From an uncultured Bacteroidia bacterium (GTDB taxonomy: Bacteria > Bacteroidota > Bacteroidia > Bacteroidales > UBA932), in contig CACZMF010000019.1 of assembly GCA_902782225.1 (NCBI GenBank), positions 1-64,000 of the forward strand: 64,000 nt of DNA, in the 5' to 3' direction. Positions 34,394 through 42,020 of the stretch are shown here, piece by piece (position 1 is the first letter of the stretch; the number at the start of each line of letters is the position of its first letter). The translations under genes and the position numbers were made by a program. The notes under the pieces were generated by a model. The model was given only the letters and a program-made list of their open reading frames with translations. It did not search any database and had not been told where the DNA came from.

Positions 34394-36371
34394 CCTTGTT
34401 TTCAGTATTATCCGATGCCTCTTTCAGTCTATCCTCGCCGTGCTTGCCGGCTTTAGGGCCGAATATCGCCTCGATATCGTCGGACATTATCACTTCCTTC
34501 TCTATCAGAAGCTTAGCCAGTTTGTCCAGGCCTGCCCAGTTGTCCGTCAGAATCTTCTTCGTGCGCTCAGTCACTTCGTCCACCAGCTTCCTCGCTTCGG
34601 AGTCGATAAGTTCCGCGGTCTTCTCGCTGTAGGGCTTGGTCAGTTCATAGCCGGAACCGCCCGTGGAGTCATAGAAGGAAAGGTTGCCCACCTTCGGGCT
34701 CATTCCGAAGTACGCCACCATGGAGTATGCCATCTTGGTCATACGCTCGAAATCATTCAGCGCTCCGGTGCAAGGCACTCCGTTGTTGACAATCTCCTCT
34801 GCGATGCGTCCGCCCACCAGGCAGCACATCTCGTCCAACATATCGGACTTGGACATCATCACCTTTTCATCGGGAAGGCTCCAGGTCAGTCCAAGGGCCT
34901 GGCCGCGGGGAATGATGGACACCTTGAGCACCGGATCGCAGCCGGGCAGCAGCCAGCCGGCAACAGCGTGTCCGGCCTCGTGGTAGGCGGTGAGGCGCTT
35001 TTCCTCGGGCGACATGATCGTCTTCTTGCGCTCGATACCTCCGACTACCCTGTCGACCGCATCCATAAAGTCCTGATTATCAATATCCTGCTTACCCTTG
35101 CGGGCTGCGGTCAGCGCGGCTTCGTTGCAGACGTTGGCAATGTCCGCTCCGGAGAAGCCCGGGGTGTGCTTCGCTATGCCCTCGAGGTCGAACGAAGAAG
35201 ATATGCGCAGGCCCTTCAGGTGCACCTGGAATATCTCCTTGCGCTCGTTCAGGTCGGGAAGCGTCACGTTGATCTGCCTGTCGAAACGGCCGGCACGCAT
35301 CAGAGCCTTGTCGAGGATATCGGCACGGTTGGTGGCGGCGAGCACTATCACTCCGCTGTTGGTGCCGAAACCGTCCATCTCGGTGAGCAGCTGGTTCAGG
35401 GTGTTCTCACGCTCGTCATTGCTGGAGAATCCCACGTTCTTGCCCCTGGCGCGGCCCACAGCATCGATTTCGTCGATGAACACTATGCAGGGGGCCTTTT
35501 CCTTGGCCTGGGCAAAAAGGTCACGCACACGGGAGGCACCGACGCCCACGAACATCTCCACGAAGTCGGATCCGCTGATGCTGAAGAACGGCACGTTAGC
35601 CTCTCCGGCCACGGCTTTGGCAAGAAGGGTCTTGCCGGTGCCGGGAGGGCCCACGAGGAGAGCTCCCTTGGGGATCTTTCCTCCCAGGGCAGTGTATTTC
35701 TTAGGGTTCTTCAGGAAATCGACGATCTCCATAACCTCCTCCTTGGCGCCATACAGTCCGGCCACGTCCTTGAAGCTCACGTTGACTTTATCCTTGTCGG
35801 CGAGCTTGCCGCTGGCCTTGCCTACGTTGAAAGGATTCATTCCTCCGGGGCCGCCGGGACCGCCGCCCATATTGCGCGTCATACCCCGCATAAGGAACAC
35901 CCAGAAGAGGATCAGAAGCACCATCGGGACTATCCATTCGAGTATGCCGCTCCAGATCTTGGCGTCGTTTTCGATCACCAGCTTGACCTGATGGTCGGCG
36001 GGAAGGCCGGAATTGAGTTCGGAGAACAGCGTCTCGGGATCGAATTTGGTCGAAGTCAGGAAAAAGAAATGGGGCGAACTTTTCGGGGGCACTCCGCCGG
36101 GATAAAGCGAAGAATATTTGGCCACCGACTCGGGACGCAGGGATACCGTGCCGCGATAGTCGTTACGAACGTACTTTATCTCCTTGACGTCGCCGTCCAG
36201 TATCATTTTCTCCACCTGTGCCCATTCTATCTTTTCTGCCTGGACCCCACGGTTGCTGAACAGCATCCATCCGATACTCACGATCAGGAGCAGGTAGAAA
36301 ATCCAGCTGAGGTTTATCCTGACCACACGGACCCTGGGACGTTTATTATTATTGTCTTGCTTTTGAGCCAT
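34380..36371 (-). CDS. ftsH: ATP-dependent zinc metalloprotease FtsH
   Basis: 663 aa from the ATG at 36371; an in-frame ATG at 36464 would start upstream of a strong promoter. Membrane helix near residues 22-38, a periplasmic domain, a second helix near 143-162, a Gly-rich linker, then the AAA domain (Walker A GPPGTGKT at 241-248, FIDEIDAVG near 298) and the protease zinc site HEAGH at 464-468. It degrades membrane proteins and regulators. The C-terminus is acidic (SDNTENKDGDE). Confidence 0.96.
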   Translation of the reverse strand: MAQKQDNNNKRPRVRVVRINLSWIFYLLLIVSIGWMLFSNRGVQAEKIEWAQVEKMILDGDVKEIKYVRNDYRGTVSLRPESVAKYSSLYPGGVPPKSSPHFFFLTSTKFDPETLFSELNSGLPADHQVKLVIENDAKIWSGILEWIVPMVLLILFWVFLMRGMTRNMGGGPGGPGGMNPFNVGKASGKLADKDKVNVSFKDVAGLYGAKEEVMEIVDFLKNPKKYTALGGKIPKGALLVGPPGTGKTLLAKAVAGEANVPFFSISGSDFVEMFVGVGASRVRDLFAQAKEKAPCIVFIDEIDAVGRARGKNVGFSSNDERENTLNQLLTEMDGFGTNSGVIVLAATNRADILDKALMRAGRFDRQINVTLPDLNERKEIFQVHLKGLRISSSFDLEGIAKHTPGFSGADIANVCNEAALTAARKGKQDIDNQDFMDAVDRVVGGIERKKTIMSPEEKRLTAYHEAGHAVAGWLLPGCDPVLKVSIIPRGQALGLTWSLPDEKVMMSKSDMLDEMCCLVGGRIAEEIVNNGVPCTGALNDFERMTKMAYSMVAYFGMSPKVGNLSFYDSTGGSGYELTKPYSEKTAELIDSEARKLVDEVTERTKKILTDNWAGLDKLAKLLIEKEVIMSDDIEAIFGPKAGKHGEDRLKEASDNTENKDGDE

Positions 36372-36387
36372 TTTAGTGATAATTTTG
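36356..36387 (+). promoter_or_regulatory. Candidate promoter for birA
   Basis: CTTG (36356-36359), 20-bp spacer, then TAATTTTG (36380-36387), about 21 bases before the birA ATG. Overlaps the start of ftsH. Confidence 0.5.
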
Positions 36388-36392
36388 CCGGG

Positions 36393-36424
36393 CAAATATA
36401 CAACAAAAATGGCACCAAGACAAA
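36393..36424 (-). promoter_or_regulatory. Promoter of ftsH (TTTG-N20-TATATTTG)
   Basis: On the minus strand a perfect -33 TTTG (36424-36421) is 20 bases from TATATTTG (36400-36393), the full Bacteroidota consensus. The predicted start point is about 17 bases before ftsH. The two facing -7 elements (this and that of birA) form a near palindrome around CCGG at 36388-36391. Confidence 0.7.
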
Positions 36425-37017
36425 GCCCTGACAACATAATATGGCTGGAAATCGCAGAATCCACGAATAAAACGCTCCGGGAAGGGTTGGAAACCTACGA
36501 CAATTTGTCAGTAGTGGCCGCGAGGGAGCAGACGGCGGGCCGAGGACAGGGCACCCACACCTGGCATTCCACCAAGGGTTTGAACCTCACTTTCAGCATG
36601 CTGTACAATCCGGCAGACCTGCTGGTCGATGATATGATACTCATCACCTGCGCCACCACCCTCGGCATACGGGACTACCTGCTTGACAAAGGAGTCACCG
36701 CCCGCATAAAATGGCCGAACGACATCTGGGTCGGGGACAAGAAGATTTGCGGAATACTCATCGAGAACATCCTGGACGGGAAGCGTATCCGCCACAGCAT
36801 CATAGGGATAGGCTTCAACCTCAACGAGAAGGACTGGCCCTCCGACCTGCCCAATCCAGTGAGCCTCCGCAACATCACCGGAGAGACCTACGACACCGGC
36901 GCCGAGCTGAAACTGCTCACAGAAAAAATCCGCCGCCGCTTTGCCATGACAGACAGTAGCGACGGCAGATCAAAGCTGCAAGAAGAATTTGGAAAAAATC
37001 ACTTCAGGCTTCCCTGA
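36409..37017 (+). CDS. birA: Biotin-[acetyl-CoA-carboxylase] ligase BirA, without DNA-binding domain
   Basis: 202 aa from the ATG at 36409; an earlier in-frame ATG at 36376 lies upstream of the predicted transcript start. Biotin-protein-ligase motifs: AREQTAGRGQGTHTW, KWPNDIWVGDKKICGILIE, and GIGFNLNE. There is no N-terminal HTH, so it attaches biotin to its carrier protein but should not act as a repressor. The C-terminal domain is short. The last 14 bases overlap the end of rpe on the other strand. Confidence 0.9.
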   Translation: MAPRQSPDNIIWLEIAESTNKTLREGLETYDNLSVVAAREQTAGRGQGTHTWHSTKGLNLTFSMLYNPADLLVDDMILITCATTLGIRDYLLDKGVTARIKWPNDIWVGDKKICGILIENILDGKRIRHSIIGIGFNLNEKDWPSDLPNPVSLRNITGETYDTGAELKLLTEKIRRRFAMTDSSDGRSKLQEEFGKNHFRLP

Positions 37018-37648
37018 GAGCCTGCATTGCGGCAACGGCATCCGGCGACTTGAACACCGCACTTCCCGCCACAAGCACGTCTGCTCCGGCTTCCTTTAGT
37101 GATGCGGCGTTGCCGGACCCGACTCCGCCGTCGACTTCAATGAGCGCTTCCGCGCCGCGAGACAGGATTTCGGCCTTCAATTCTGCGATACGGTCAAGCG
37201 ATTCATATATGAACTTCTGCCCGCCGAAACCGGCGAACACACTCATTATCAGAAAGAAATCGGCCTTGCCTATATAGGGGAAGAGGCGCCGTACCGGCAC
37301 GTCCGGGTTGATTGCAACCCCTGCCTTCATGCCGAGCCCATGGATGGCATCGATATGCGACGAAGTGCTCCTGAGGGCAGCCTCCAGATGGAAACTGACA
37401 TAACTCACGCCGTCGGCGGCGAGCCGCTCGAACCAGCGCTCCGGATGCACCACCATAAGGTGGGCGTCCATAGGCCTGGCGGCCACTTTTGAGACCGCAT
37501 CTATTACACTGAATCCGAAGGAGATATTGGGCACAAGGGTGCCGTCCATCACGTCCAGATGGATCCAGTCGGCGCCGCGGTTGAGCTTTTCCATTTCCGA
37601 ATCGAGATGGAGAAAATCAGCGGCAAGCAGGGATGGCGATACAAGCAT
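37004..37648 (-). CDS. rpe: Ribulose-phosphate 3-epimerase
   Basis: 214 aa TIM barrel: SPSLLAADFLHLDSEM, HLDVMDGTLVPNISFG, MSVFAGFGGQKFI and VDGGVGSGNA, all diagnostic. It interconverts ribulose 5-phosphate and xylulose 5-phosphate in the pentose phosphate pathway. It lies two bases after pepD and is likely in a dnaA-pepD-rpe transcript. Confidence 0.95.
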   Translation of the reverse strand: MLVSPSLLAADFLHLDSEMEKLNRGADWIHLDVMDGTLVPNISFGFSVIDAVSKVAARPMDAHLMVVHPERWFERLAADGVSYVSFHLEAALRSTSSHIDAIHGLGMKAGVAINPDVPVRRLFPYIGKADFFLIMSVFAGFGGQKFIYESLDRIAELKAEILSRGAEALIEVDGGVGSGNAASLKEAGADVLVAGSAVFKSPDAVAAMQALREA

Positions 37649-37650
37649 GG

Positions 37651-39081
37651 CTACTCGAAATTACGGACCACATCATCAAGCAGGAGGACGAATTTGTCCA
37701 TCGAAGCGAGTTCGAGACGCTCGCCAGGGGCGTGGACGCCACGAAGCGTGGGCCCGAATGAGATCATGTCGAGCCCCGGGAACTTCTCCAGGAAAAGACC
37801 GCACTCCAGGCCGGCGTGGATGGCTTTTACCTCTGGCTCCTGGTTGAACAGCCGGCGGTAGGCCTCGACCGTGCGGGCAAGGATGTGGGAGTTCACGTCG
37901 GGATTCCATCCCGGATATTCATACATATGGCGCACCTTCGCCCCGGCGCTCTCGAAATTGGCACGCACCTTGGCGGCAATTGCCCTGCGTTCACTCTTTG
38001 CGGAGCTGCGCTGGCTGGTCACGATTTCCACAATGCCGCGGTCCTTATGGGTCCTGATGCTGGCAAGGTTGGTGGACGTCTGCACCAGGCCGGGGATATC
38101 CTGGCTCATCGCCTGCACTCCGTGCGGGCAGGTGAACAGGGCGGTGATGATACGGCGGCTCGCCGGGGCGCTGACCGGCAGAAGACCGGGCTCAGCGACC
38201 TTGCGGGCCTCAAACTGCAAGCCCGGATCGGTCTTGTGGAACTCCTCCTTCACGTCGGAAGCGAATTCCTCGAACGCTGCCTTGAAAGCTTTGGCGTCCG
38301 GCACTGCAACTACCGCCTCGCATTCGCGTGCGATGGCGTTGGGCTTGCCGCCTCCGTCTATGCTGACAAAGCGAAGGCCCTCATCCAGACGGGAATACAG
38401 GAAACGGGCCATCAGCTGGACAGTGTTTGCCCGCTCCTTGTTGATATCGTCCCCGCTGTGCCCGCCGATGCCTCCGGAAATTGTGCAACGGACGAACTGC
38501 GCACCCACGTCAGCCGTTTCCCTGCGGATGCGGAAGCGGATATTGGTGTTGAGCCCGCCGGCGCAGCCGATAAAGAGCTGGCCTTCATCTTCGGAGTCCA
38601 GGTTAATCAGGGTCTTTCCGTCAAAAAAGCCGGGCTGGAGGGCTTCGGCGCCATCCATGCCTGTCTCTTCGGATATTGTGAAAAGGCATTCTAGGCGACA
38701 GGTCGGGGCCTTGTCCTCAAGCAACGCCAGGCAGGCGGCAATGCCTATGCCGTCGTCTGCACCTAGGGTGGTCTCCTTCGCTATCATCCAGCCGTCTTCT
38801 ATCACGTAGGGTATAGGGTCCTTGCGGAAATCGTGCTTCACTCCGGCGTTCTTCTCACAGACCATGTCCTGGTGGGCCTGGAGCACTATCGTGGGTATAC
38901 CCTCCTTGCCGGGGGCGGCCTCACGTATGATAAGCACGTTGCCGGTCGCATCGCGTTTACAGCGGAGGCCGCGGTCTGCCGCCCATTTGCAAAGCCATTC
39001 GGTAATGGGGCCTTCATGGCCGGACTCACGGGGGATGCGTGTTATCTCCTTGAAGATATCAAGAACTCGTTCGGGACTCAT
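37651..39081 (-). CDS. pepD: Aminoacyl-histidine dipeptidase (PepD, M20)
   Basis: 476 aa. M20 metal and catalytic motifs: LQAHQDMVCEKN, GADDGIGIA, TISEETGMDGA, and the late HAGLECG segment with its metal-binding Glu. Typical length for the cytosolic non-specific dipeptidase family. It cleaves Xaa-His and other dipeptides. It follows dnaA by 16 bases. Confidence 0.94.
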   Translation of the reverse strand: MSPERVLDIFKEITRIPRESGHEGPITEWLCKWAADRGLRCKRDATGNVLIIREAAPGKEGIPTIVLQAHQDMVCEKNAGVKHDFRKDPIPYVIEDGWMIAKETTLGADDGIGIAACLALLEDKAPTCRLECLFTISEETGMDGAEALQPGFFDGKTLINLDSEDEGQLFIGCAGGLNTNIRFRIRRETADVGAQFVRCTISGGIGGHSGDDINKERANTVQLMARFLYSRLDEGLRFVSIDGGGKPNAIARECEAVVAVPDAKAFKAAFEEFASDVKEEFHKTDPGLQFEARKVAEPGLLPVSAPASRRIITALFTCPHGVQAMSQDIPGLVQTSTNLASIRTHKDRGIVEIVTSQRSSAKSERRAIAAKVRANFESAGAKVRHMYEYPGWNPDVNSHILARTVEAYRRLFNQEPEVKAIHAGLECGLFLEKFPGLDMISFGPTLRGVHAPGERLELASMDKFVLLLDDVVRNFE

Positions 39082-39097
39082 ATTAATGGTTTTAGGG

Positions 39098-40522
39098 TTA
39101 TTCTGCGGCAGGAGCCAGTTTCGACTCCAGGTCTGTCACATATTTCTTGAACACACGGTCCGTGGCCATAAGGTCGGACACGATGTTGCAGGAATGCAGC
39201 ACGGTGGCGTGGTCCTTGCCGCCGGTCTCGGCACCGATGGTCGAAAGCGAGCAGTTGCTTATCAGGTTGCGGCACAGATACATGGATATCTGGCGGGCCT
39301 GGACTATCTGGCGTTTGCGGGACTTGGACACAAGGTCGTCGGTGCTGATGTTGAAGTAGTCGCACACGGCGGACTGGACCCTGCCAATGCTGAGCTCCTT
39401 GACGGGAGCGCTCACTATCTTTTCTGTGACCTTGGCGGCCAGTTCGACCGAATTCTCGGCGTGCATTGCGGTGGCGTAGGCCATCACGGAAAGGAACGCG
39501 CCTTCAAGCTCACGGAAATTGGTCTTGATGCGGGACGCCAGATACTCAAGCACATCCTGGCCTATCTTCACGCCCTCGCGGCGGCAGAGGGACTTGAGCA
39601 TCTGGAGGCGGGTGCCGTAGTCCGGATGCAGCAGCTCCACGGAAACGCCCCACTTGAAACGGGACAGCAGGCGGTCTTCGAAGTTCTGCAGCTCCACAGG
39701 CGGGCGGTCGGAGGTGAATATCAACTGCTTGCCGGACTGGTGGAGATGGTTGAAAATGTTGAAGAAGGCAGACTGGGTGCCGGGACCCTGCAGGTCCTGG
39801 ATATCATCCACTATCAGCACGTCTATCTTCTTGTAGTAGCCGAGGAAATCGGTCAGCTTGTTGCGGACGTTGACCGCGTCCATATACTGGGTCTTGAACT
39901 CGTGGCCGTTGACATACAGCACGATGAGTTCGGGGAATTTCTCGTGGATGGCAATACCTATCGCCTGGGCGAGGTGGGTCTTGCCGAGACCGGGACCGCC
40001 GAATATGAGCAGCGGGTTGAAGGAATTCTTTCCCGGAGCCAAGGAGATGGCAGAACCGGCAGCATATCCCATCTTGTTGCACTCGCCTACTATGAAATTG
40101 GTAAAACAATAGACAGGATTCAGGTTCGGGTTGATCTGGATCTTGCGAAGGCCCGGATAAACGAACGGACTTGGATTGCCGGAAGGCTGGATGTTGACGC
40201 TGATCTCGCGGTTCACAGGGGCGGTGCCGGCGGCGGCGGGAACTTCCATGGCCGGCTGGCTGCTCACGGCCTTGACAAGATACACCAGCTTGGCATCTGC
40301 GCCTATCACGCGCTTGAGTGTCTTCTTTATGACGTCGAGATAGGTGGCTTCGAGATACTCACGGAAGAAGTCGGAAGGGACCTCCACCGTGAGGGTCGAA
40401 TCCACCACAGACACAGGGCGCACAGGCTTGAACCAGGTCGTGAATTTCTGAGGCTCCACGATCTGCTCCACTATCTTCAGGAAATGGCTCCAGATGCTGA
40501 TATGTCTGTCGTTCTCGTTCAT
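39098..40522 (-). CDS. dnaA: Chromosomal replication initiator DnaA
   Basis: 474 aa. N-terminal domain I (HISIWSHFLKIVEQIVEPQKFTTWF), a short Ala-rich linker, AAA domain with GGPGLGKTHLAQAIG and VDDIQDLQGP, and domain IV with CSLSTIGAETGGKDHATVLH, a variant of the DnaA-box recognition signature (Lys for Arg, Ala for Ser). It opens oriC and loads the replication machinery. An AT-rich region with a DnaA box lies directly upstream. Confidence 0.97.
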   Translation of the reverse strand: MNENDRHISIWSHFLKIVEQIVEPQKFTTWFKPVRPVSVVDSTLTVEVPSDFFREYLEATYLDVIKKTLKRVIGADAKLVYLVKAVSSQPAMEVPAAAGTAPVNREISVNIQPSGNPSPFVYPGLRKIQINPNLNPVYCFTNFIVGECNKMGYAAGSAISLAPGKNSFNPLLIFGGPGLGKTHLAQAIGIAIHEKFPELIVLYVNGHEFKTQYMDAVNVRNKLTDFLGYYKKIDVLIVDDIQDLQGPGTQSAFFNIFNHLHQSGKQLIFTSDRPPVELQNFEDRLLSRFKWGVSVELLHPDYGTRLQMLKSLCRREGVKIGQDVLEYLASRIKTNFRELEGAFLSVMAYATAMHAENSVELAAKVTEKIVSAPVKELSIGRVQSAVCDYFNISTDDLVSKSRKRQIVQARQISMYLCRNLISNCSLSTIGAETGGKDHATVLHSCNIVSDLMATDRVFKKYVTDLESKLAPAAE

Positions 40523-40524
40523 TA

Positions 40525-40550
40525 GAAAAAGATACAGCCCCTTAAGGCTG
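40525..40550 (-). promoter_or_regulatory. Terminator-like hairpin in the dnaA leader
   Basis: On the minus strand CAGCC and GGCTG form a 5-bp stem around TTAAGG, followed by TATC and five T's, ending three bases before the dnaA ATG. It could attenuate dnaA transcription or hide the start region. The stem is short. Confidence 0.35.
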
Positions 40551-40715
40551 TTCTCGAGTGCAAAAATGGTGGAAAAAAAAGTTAAAAAAAATTCTCTTTA
40601 GTATTGTTTTTTATTTTTTTTAGCGCTAAATATATACCGGCAACTTAAAAATAACCGATTTTATAACTTCTTGTATATCAACAGCTTAAAAAAGTCCGCG
40701 AAAACTAATTATATA

Positions 40716-40724
40716 TTATACACA
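40716..40724 (+). other. DnaA box (TTATACACA)
   Basis: TTATACACA is an exact match to the DnaA-box consensus TTATNCACA, within the AT-rich gap upstream of dnaA. A second site, TTATTCCAA about 25 bases away, has two mismatches. Confidence 0.7.
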
Positions 40725-40822
40725 ATATTCCCAATCTGGAATTATTCCAAAAAGACCAATTAAAGATTAATTCGCATTGTGCGCTATCAGCACGTATAAA
40801 AAATGCAAAATCCAGACTCGAA

Positions 40823-41968
40823 TTATTTAGCCCGGACAGCTGTTTCCCCTTCGATTTTCACCAAAAAAGCGTCCGGATATTTTTCCTTGATGACGGTCAG
40901 TTGTTCCCTCGCTTTTTCGATGGACGGTTCAACGCCTATGATGTACTTGAAAAGCTTGCCCGTATCGATGATGACCGGGGTATATCCGAGGAATGACCTG
41001 TCCCTGGGATCGATCTTGCGGGACCCGGCAAAAATCTGCACGCCGTAACGTACTCCGGAAGCGGCGGCTTCGCTCTTCGCCTTTTCTTCCTGCTTTACTT
41101 CCGGCTTTTCGGTGGGCTTGTCGGCGGGCTTGTCAGCAGGCTTTGCCGCCGGAGCTTCGACCTCCACGTCCAGCGCCACGCTCCCGTCGTACTTTGTCTT
41201 GTATTTTTTGAAAGCCTTGCACAGGCGCGCTGCCAGCTTGTCCCTCTCGGAAGACTTTTTCAGGGCCTCGAGGTCAGTGCTGTTGGATATAAATCCCAGT
41301 TCCACCAGCACAGCGGGCATCGAAGTCTTCCACAGCACGAGGAACGGATCCTGCCATACTCCCCTGTTGGCGCCGATCGGGCCGCCTTTCAGGCTTTCGG
41401 AAATCATCTGGGCGAAATCCAGGCTCTGCTCCAGGTTGGAGTTCTGCATCAACTGCATGAAAATGAACGACTCCGGATCGGAAGGGTCGAATCCCTGATA
41501 GGTGGTCGTGTAGTCGTCTTCGAGCAGGATCACAGAGTTCTCCCTCTTGCAGACATCCATGTTGTAGGCGAAAAGGTCCCTGTCCTTCTTCGATGACTTC
41601 CCTAACACATGCACCGAATAGCCGTTGGGACTGCTTTTGACCGTGGAATTGATATGGATAGAAATAAACAGGTCCGCGTTCACCCTGTTCGCGATCGCGG
41701 CACGGTCATTGAGGGCAACGGTCTTGTCCTTGTCGCGAGTGAGGATGACTTTGACCCCGGGACATTCCGCCTTGATCTTGTCGGAAAGCATCTTGGCGAT
41801 ATCCAGGGTGAGGGTTTTTTCATAGGTTTTGCCATCGCGGCTGACGGCTCCGGGGTCGGTGCCGCCGTGGCCGGGATCTATGACTACGGTGGACAGGCTC
41901 AGGTTCTGGGCCCCCGCTGAAAAGCACGCAACGAATGCGGCAAGGAACAAATAAATTGTGCGTTTCAA
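40823..41968 (-). CDS. N-acetylmuramoyl-L-alanine amidase with SPOR-like domain
   Basis: 381 aa with a signal peptide (MKRTIYLFLAAFVACFSAG). Amidase_3 zinc motifs: VVIDPGHGGTDPGA, the Glu of KTYEKTLTLDIAK, SIHINS near residue 104, and VELGFISN. A Pro/Lys/Glu linker near residues 270-300 leads to a C-terminal SPOR-like fold (GVRYGVQIFAGS ... PDAFLVKIEGE). It cuts septal peptidoglycan, and SPOR domains bind denuded glycan. The start must be TTG at 41968: an in-frame stop lies four codons upstream and no Met occurs before the catalytic motif. Confidence 0.92.
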   Translation of the reverse strand: MKRTIYLFLAAFVACFSAGAQNLSLSTVVIDPGHGGTDPGAVSRDGKTYEKTLTLDIAKMLSDKIKAECPGVKVILTRDKDKTVALNDRAAIANRVNADLFISIHINSTVKSSPNGYSVHVLGKSSKKDRDLFAYNMDVCKRENSVILLEDDYTTTYQGFDPSDPESFIFMQLMQNSNLEQSLDFAQMISESLKGGPIGANRGVWQDPFLVLWKTSMPAVLVELGFISNSTDLEALKKSSERDKLAARLCKAFKKYKTKYDGSVALDVEVEAPAAKPADKPADKPTEKPEVKQEEKAKSEAAASGVRYGVQIFAGSRKIDPRDRSFLGYTPVIIDTGKLFKYIIGVEPSIEKAREQLTVIKEKYPDAFLVKIEGETAVRAK

Positions 41969-41986
41969 AATTAAATGCTAATTTTG
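41955..41986 (+). promoter_or_regulatory. Candidate promoter for lptD
   Basis: ATTG (41955-41958), 20-bp spacer, then TAATTTTG (41979-41986). The predicted start point is about 30 bases before the lptD start. Confidence 0.5.
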
Positions 41987-41994
41987 TGGATTCG

Positions 41995-42002
41995 CAAATT
42001 TA
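41995..42002 (-). promoter_or_regulatory. Candidate -7 element for the amidase gene (TAAATTTG)
   Basis: TAAATTTG on the minus strand, about 27 bases before the amidase TTG start, with ATTG 22 bases upstream. It faces the lptD promoter. Confidence 0.45.
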
Positions 42003-42020
42003 ACAAATTATTTAATACAA

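Larger units (their letters stand above)
40523..40822. other. Candidate chromosomal replication origin (oriC)
   Basis: This 300-bp gene-free gap between dnaA and the amidase gene is far richer in A and T than its surroundings, with long A and T runs (around 40570-40620), a perfect DnaA box (40716-40724), a TAGCGCTA palindrome (40621-40628) and a nested inverted repeat around 40767-40807. An AT-rich unwinding region next to dnaA with a change in main gene direction on either side fits an origin. Only one perfect box is seen, so the call is not certain. Confidence 0.6.

Noticed and set aside
34245..36431. A very long open frame on the plus strand opposite ftsH
   Set aside because: It mirrors the GC-rich codon pattern of ftsH, has no recognisable motif and lies wholly antisense to a certain gene.
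38822..40525. A long open frame on the plus strand opposite pepD and dnaA
   Set aside because: Antisense shadow of two certain genes; composition follows their codons and no domain is visible.
41966..41973. TAATTTTG on the minus strand as the amidase promoter
   Set aside because: Its last three bases are the TTG start codon itself, so it cannot be the -7 element; TAAATTTG at 41995-42002 fits better.
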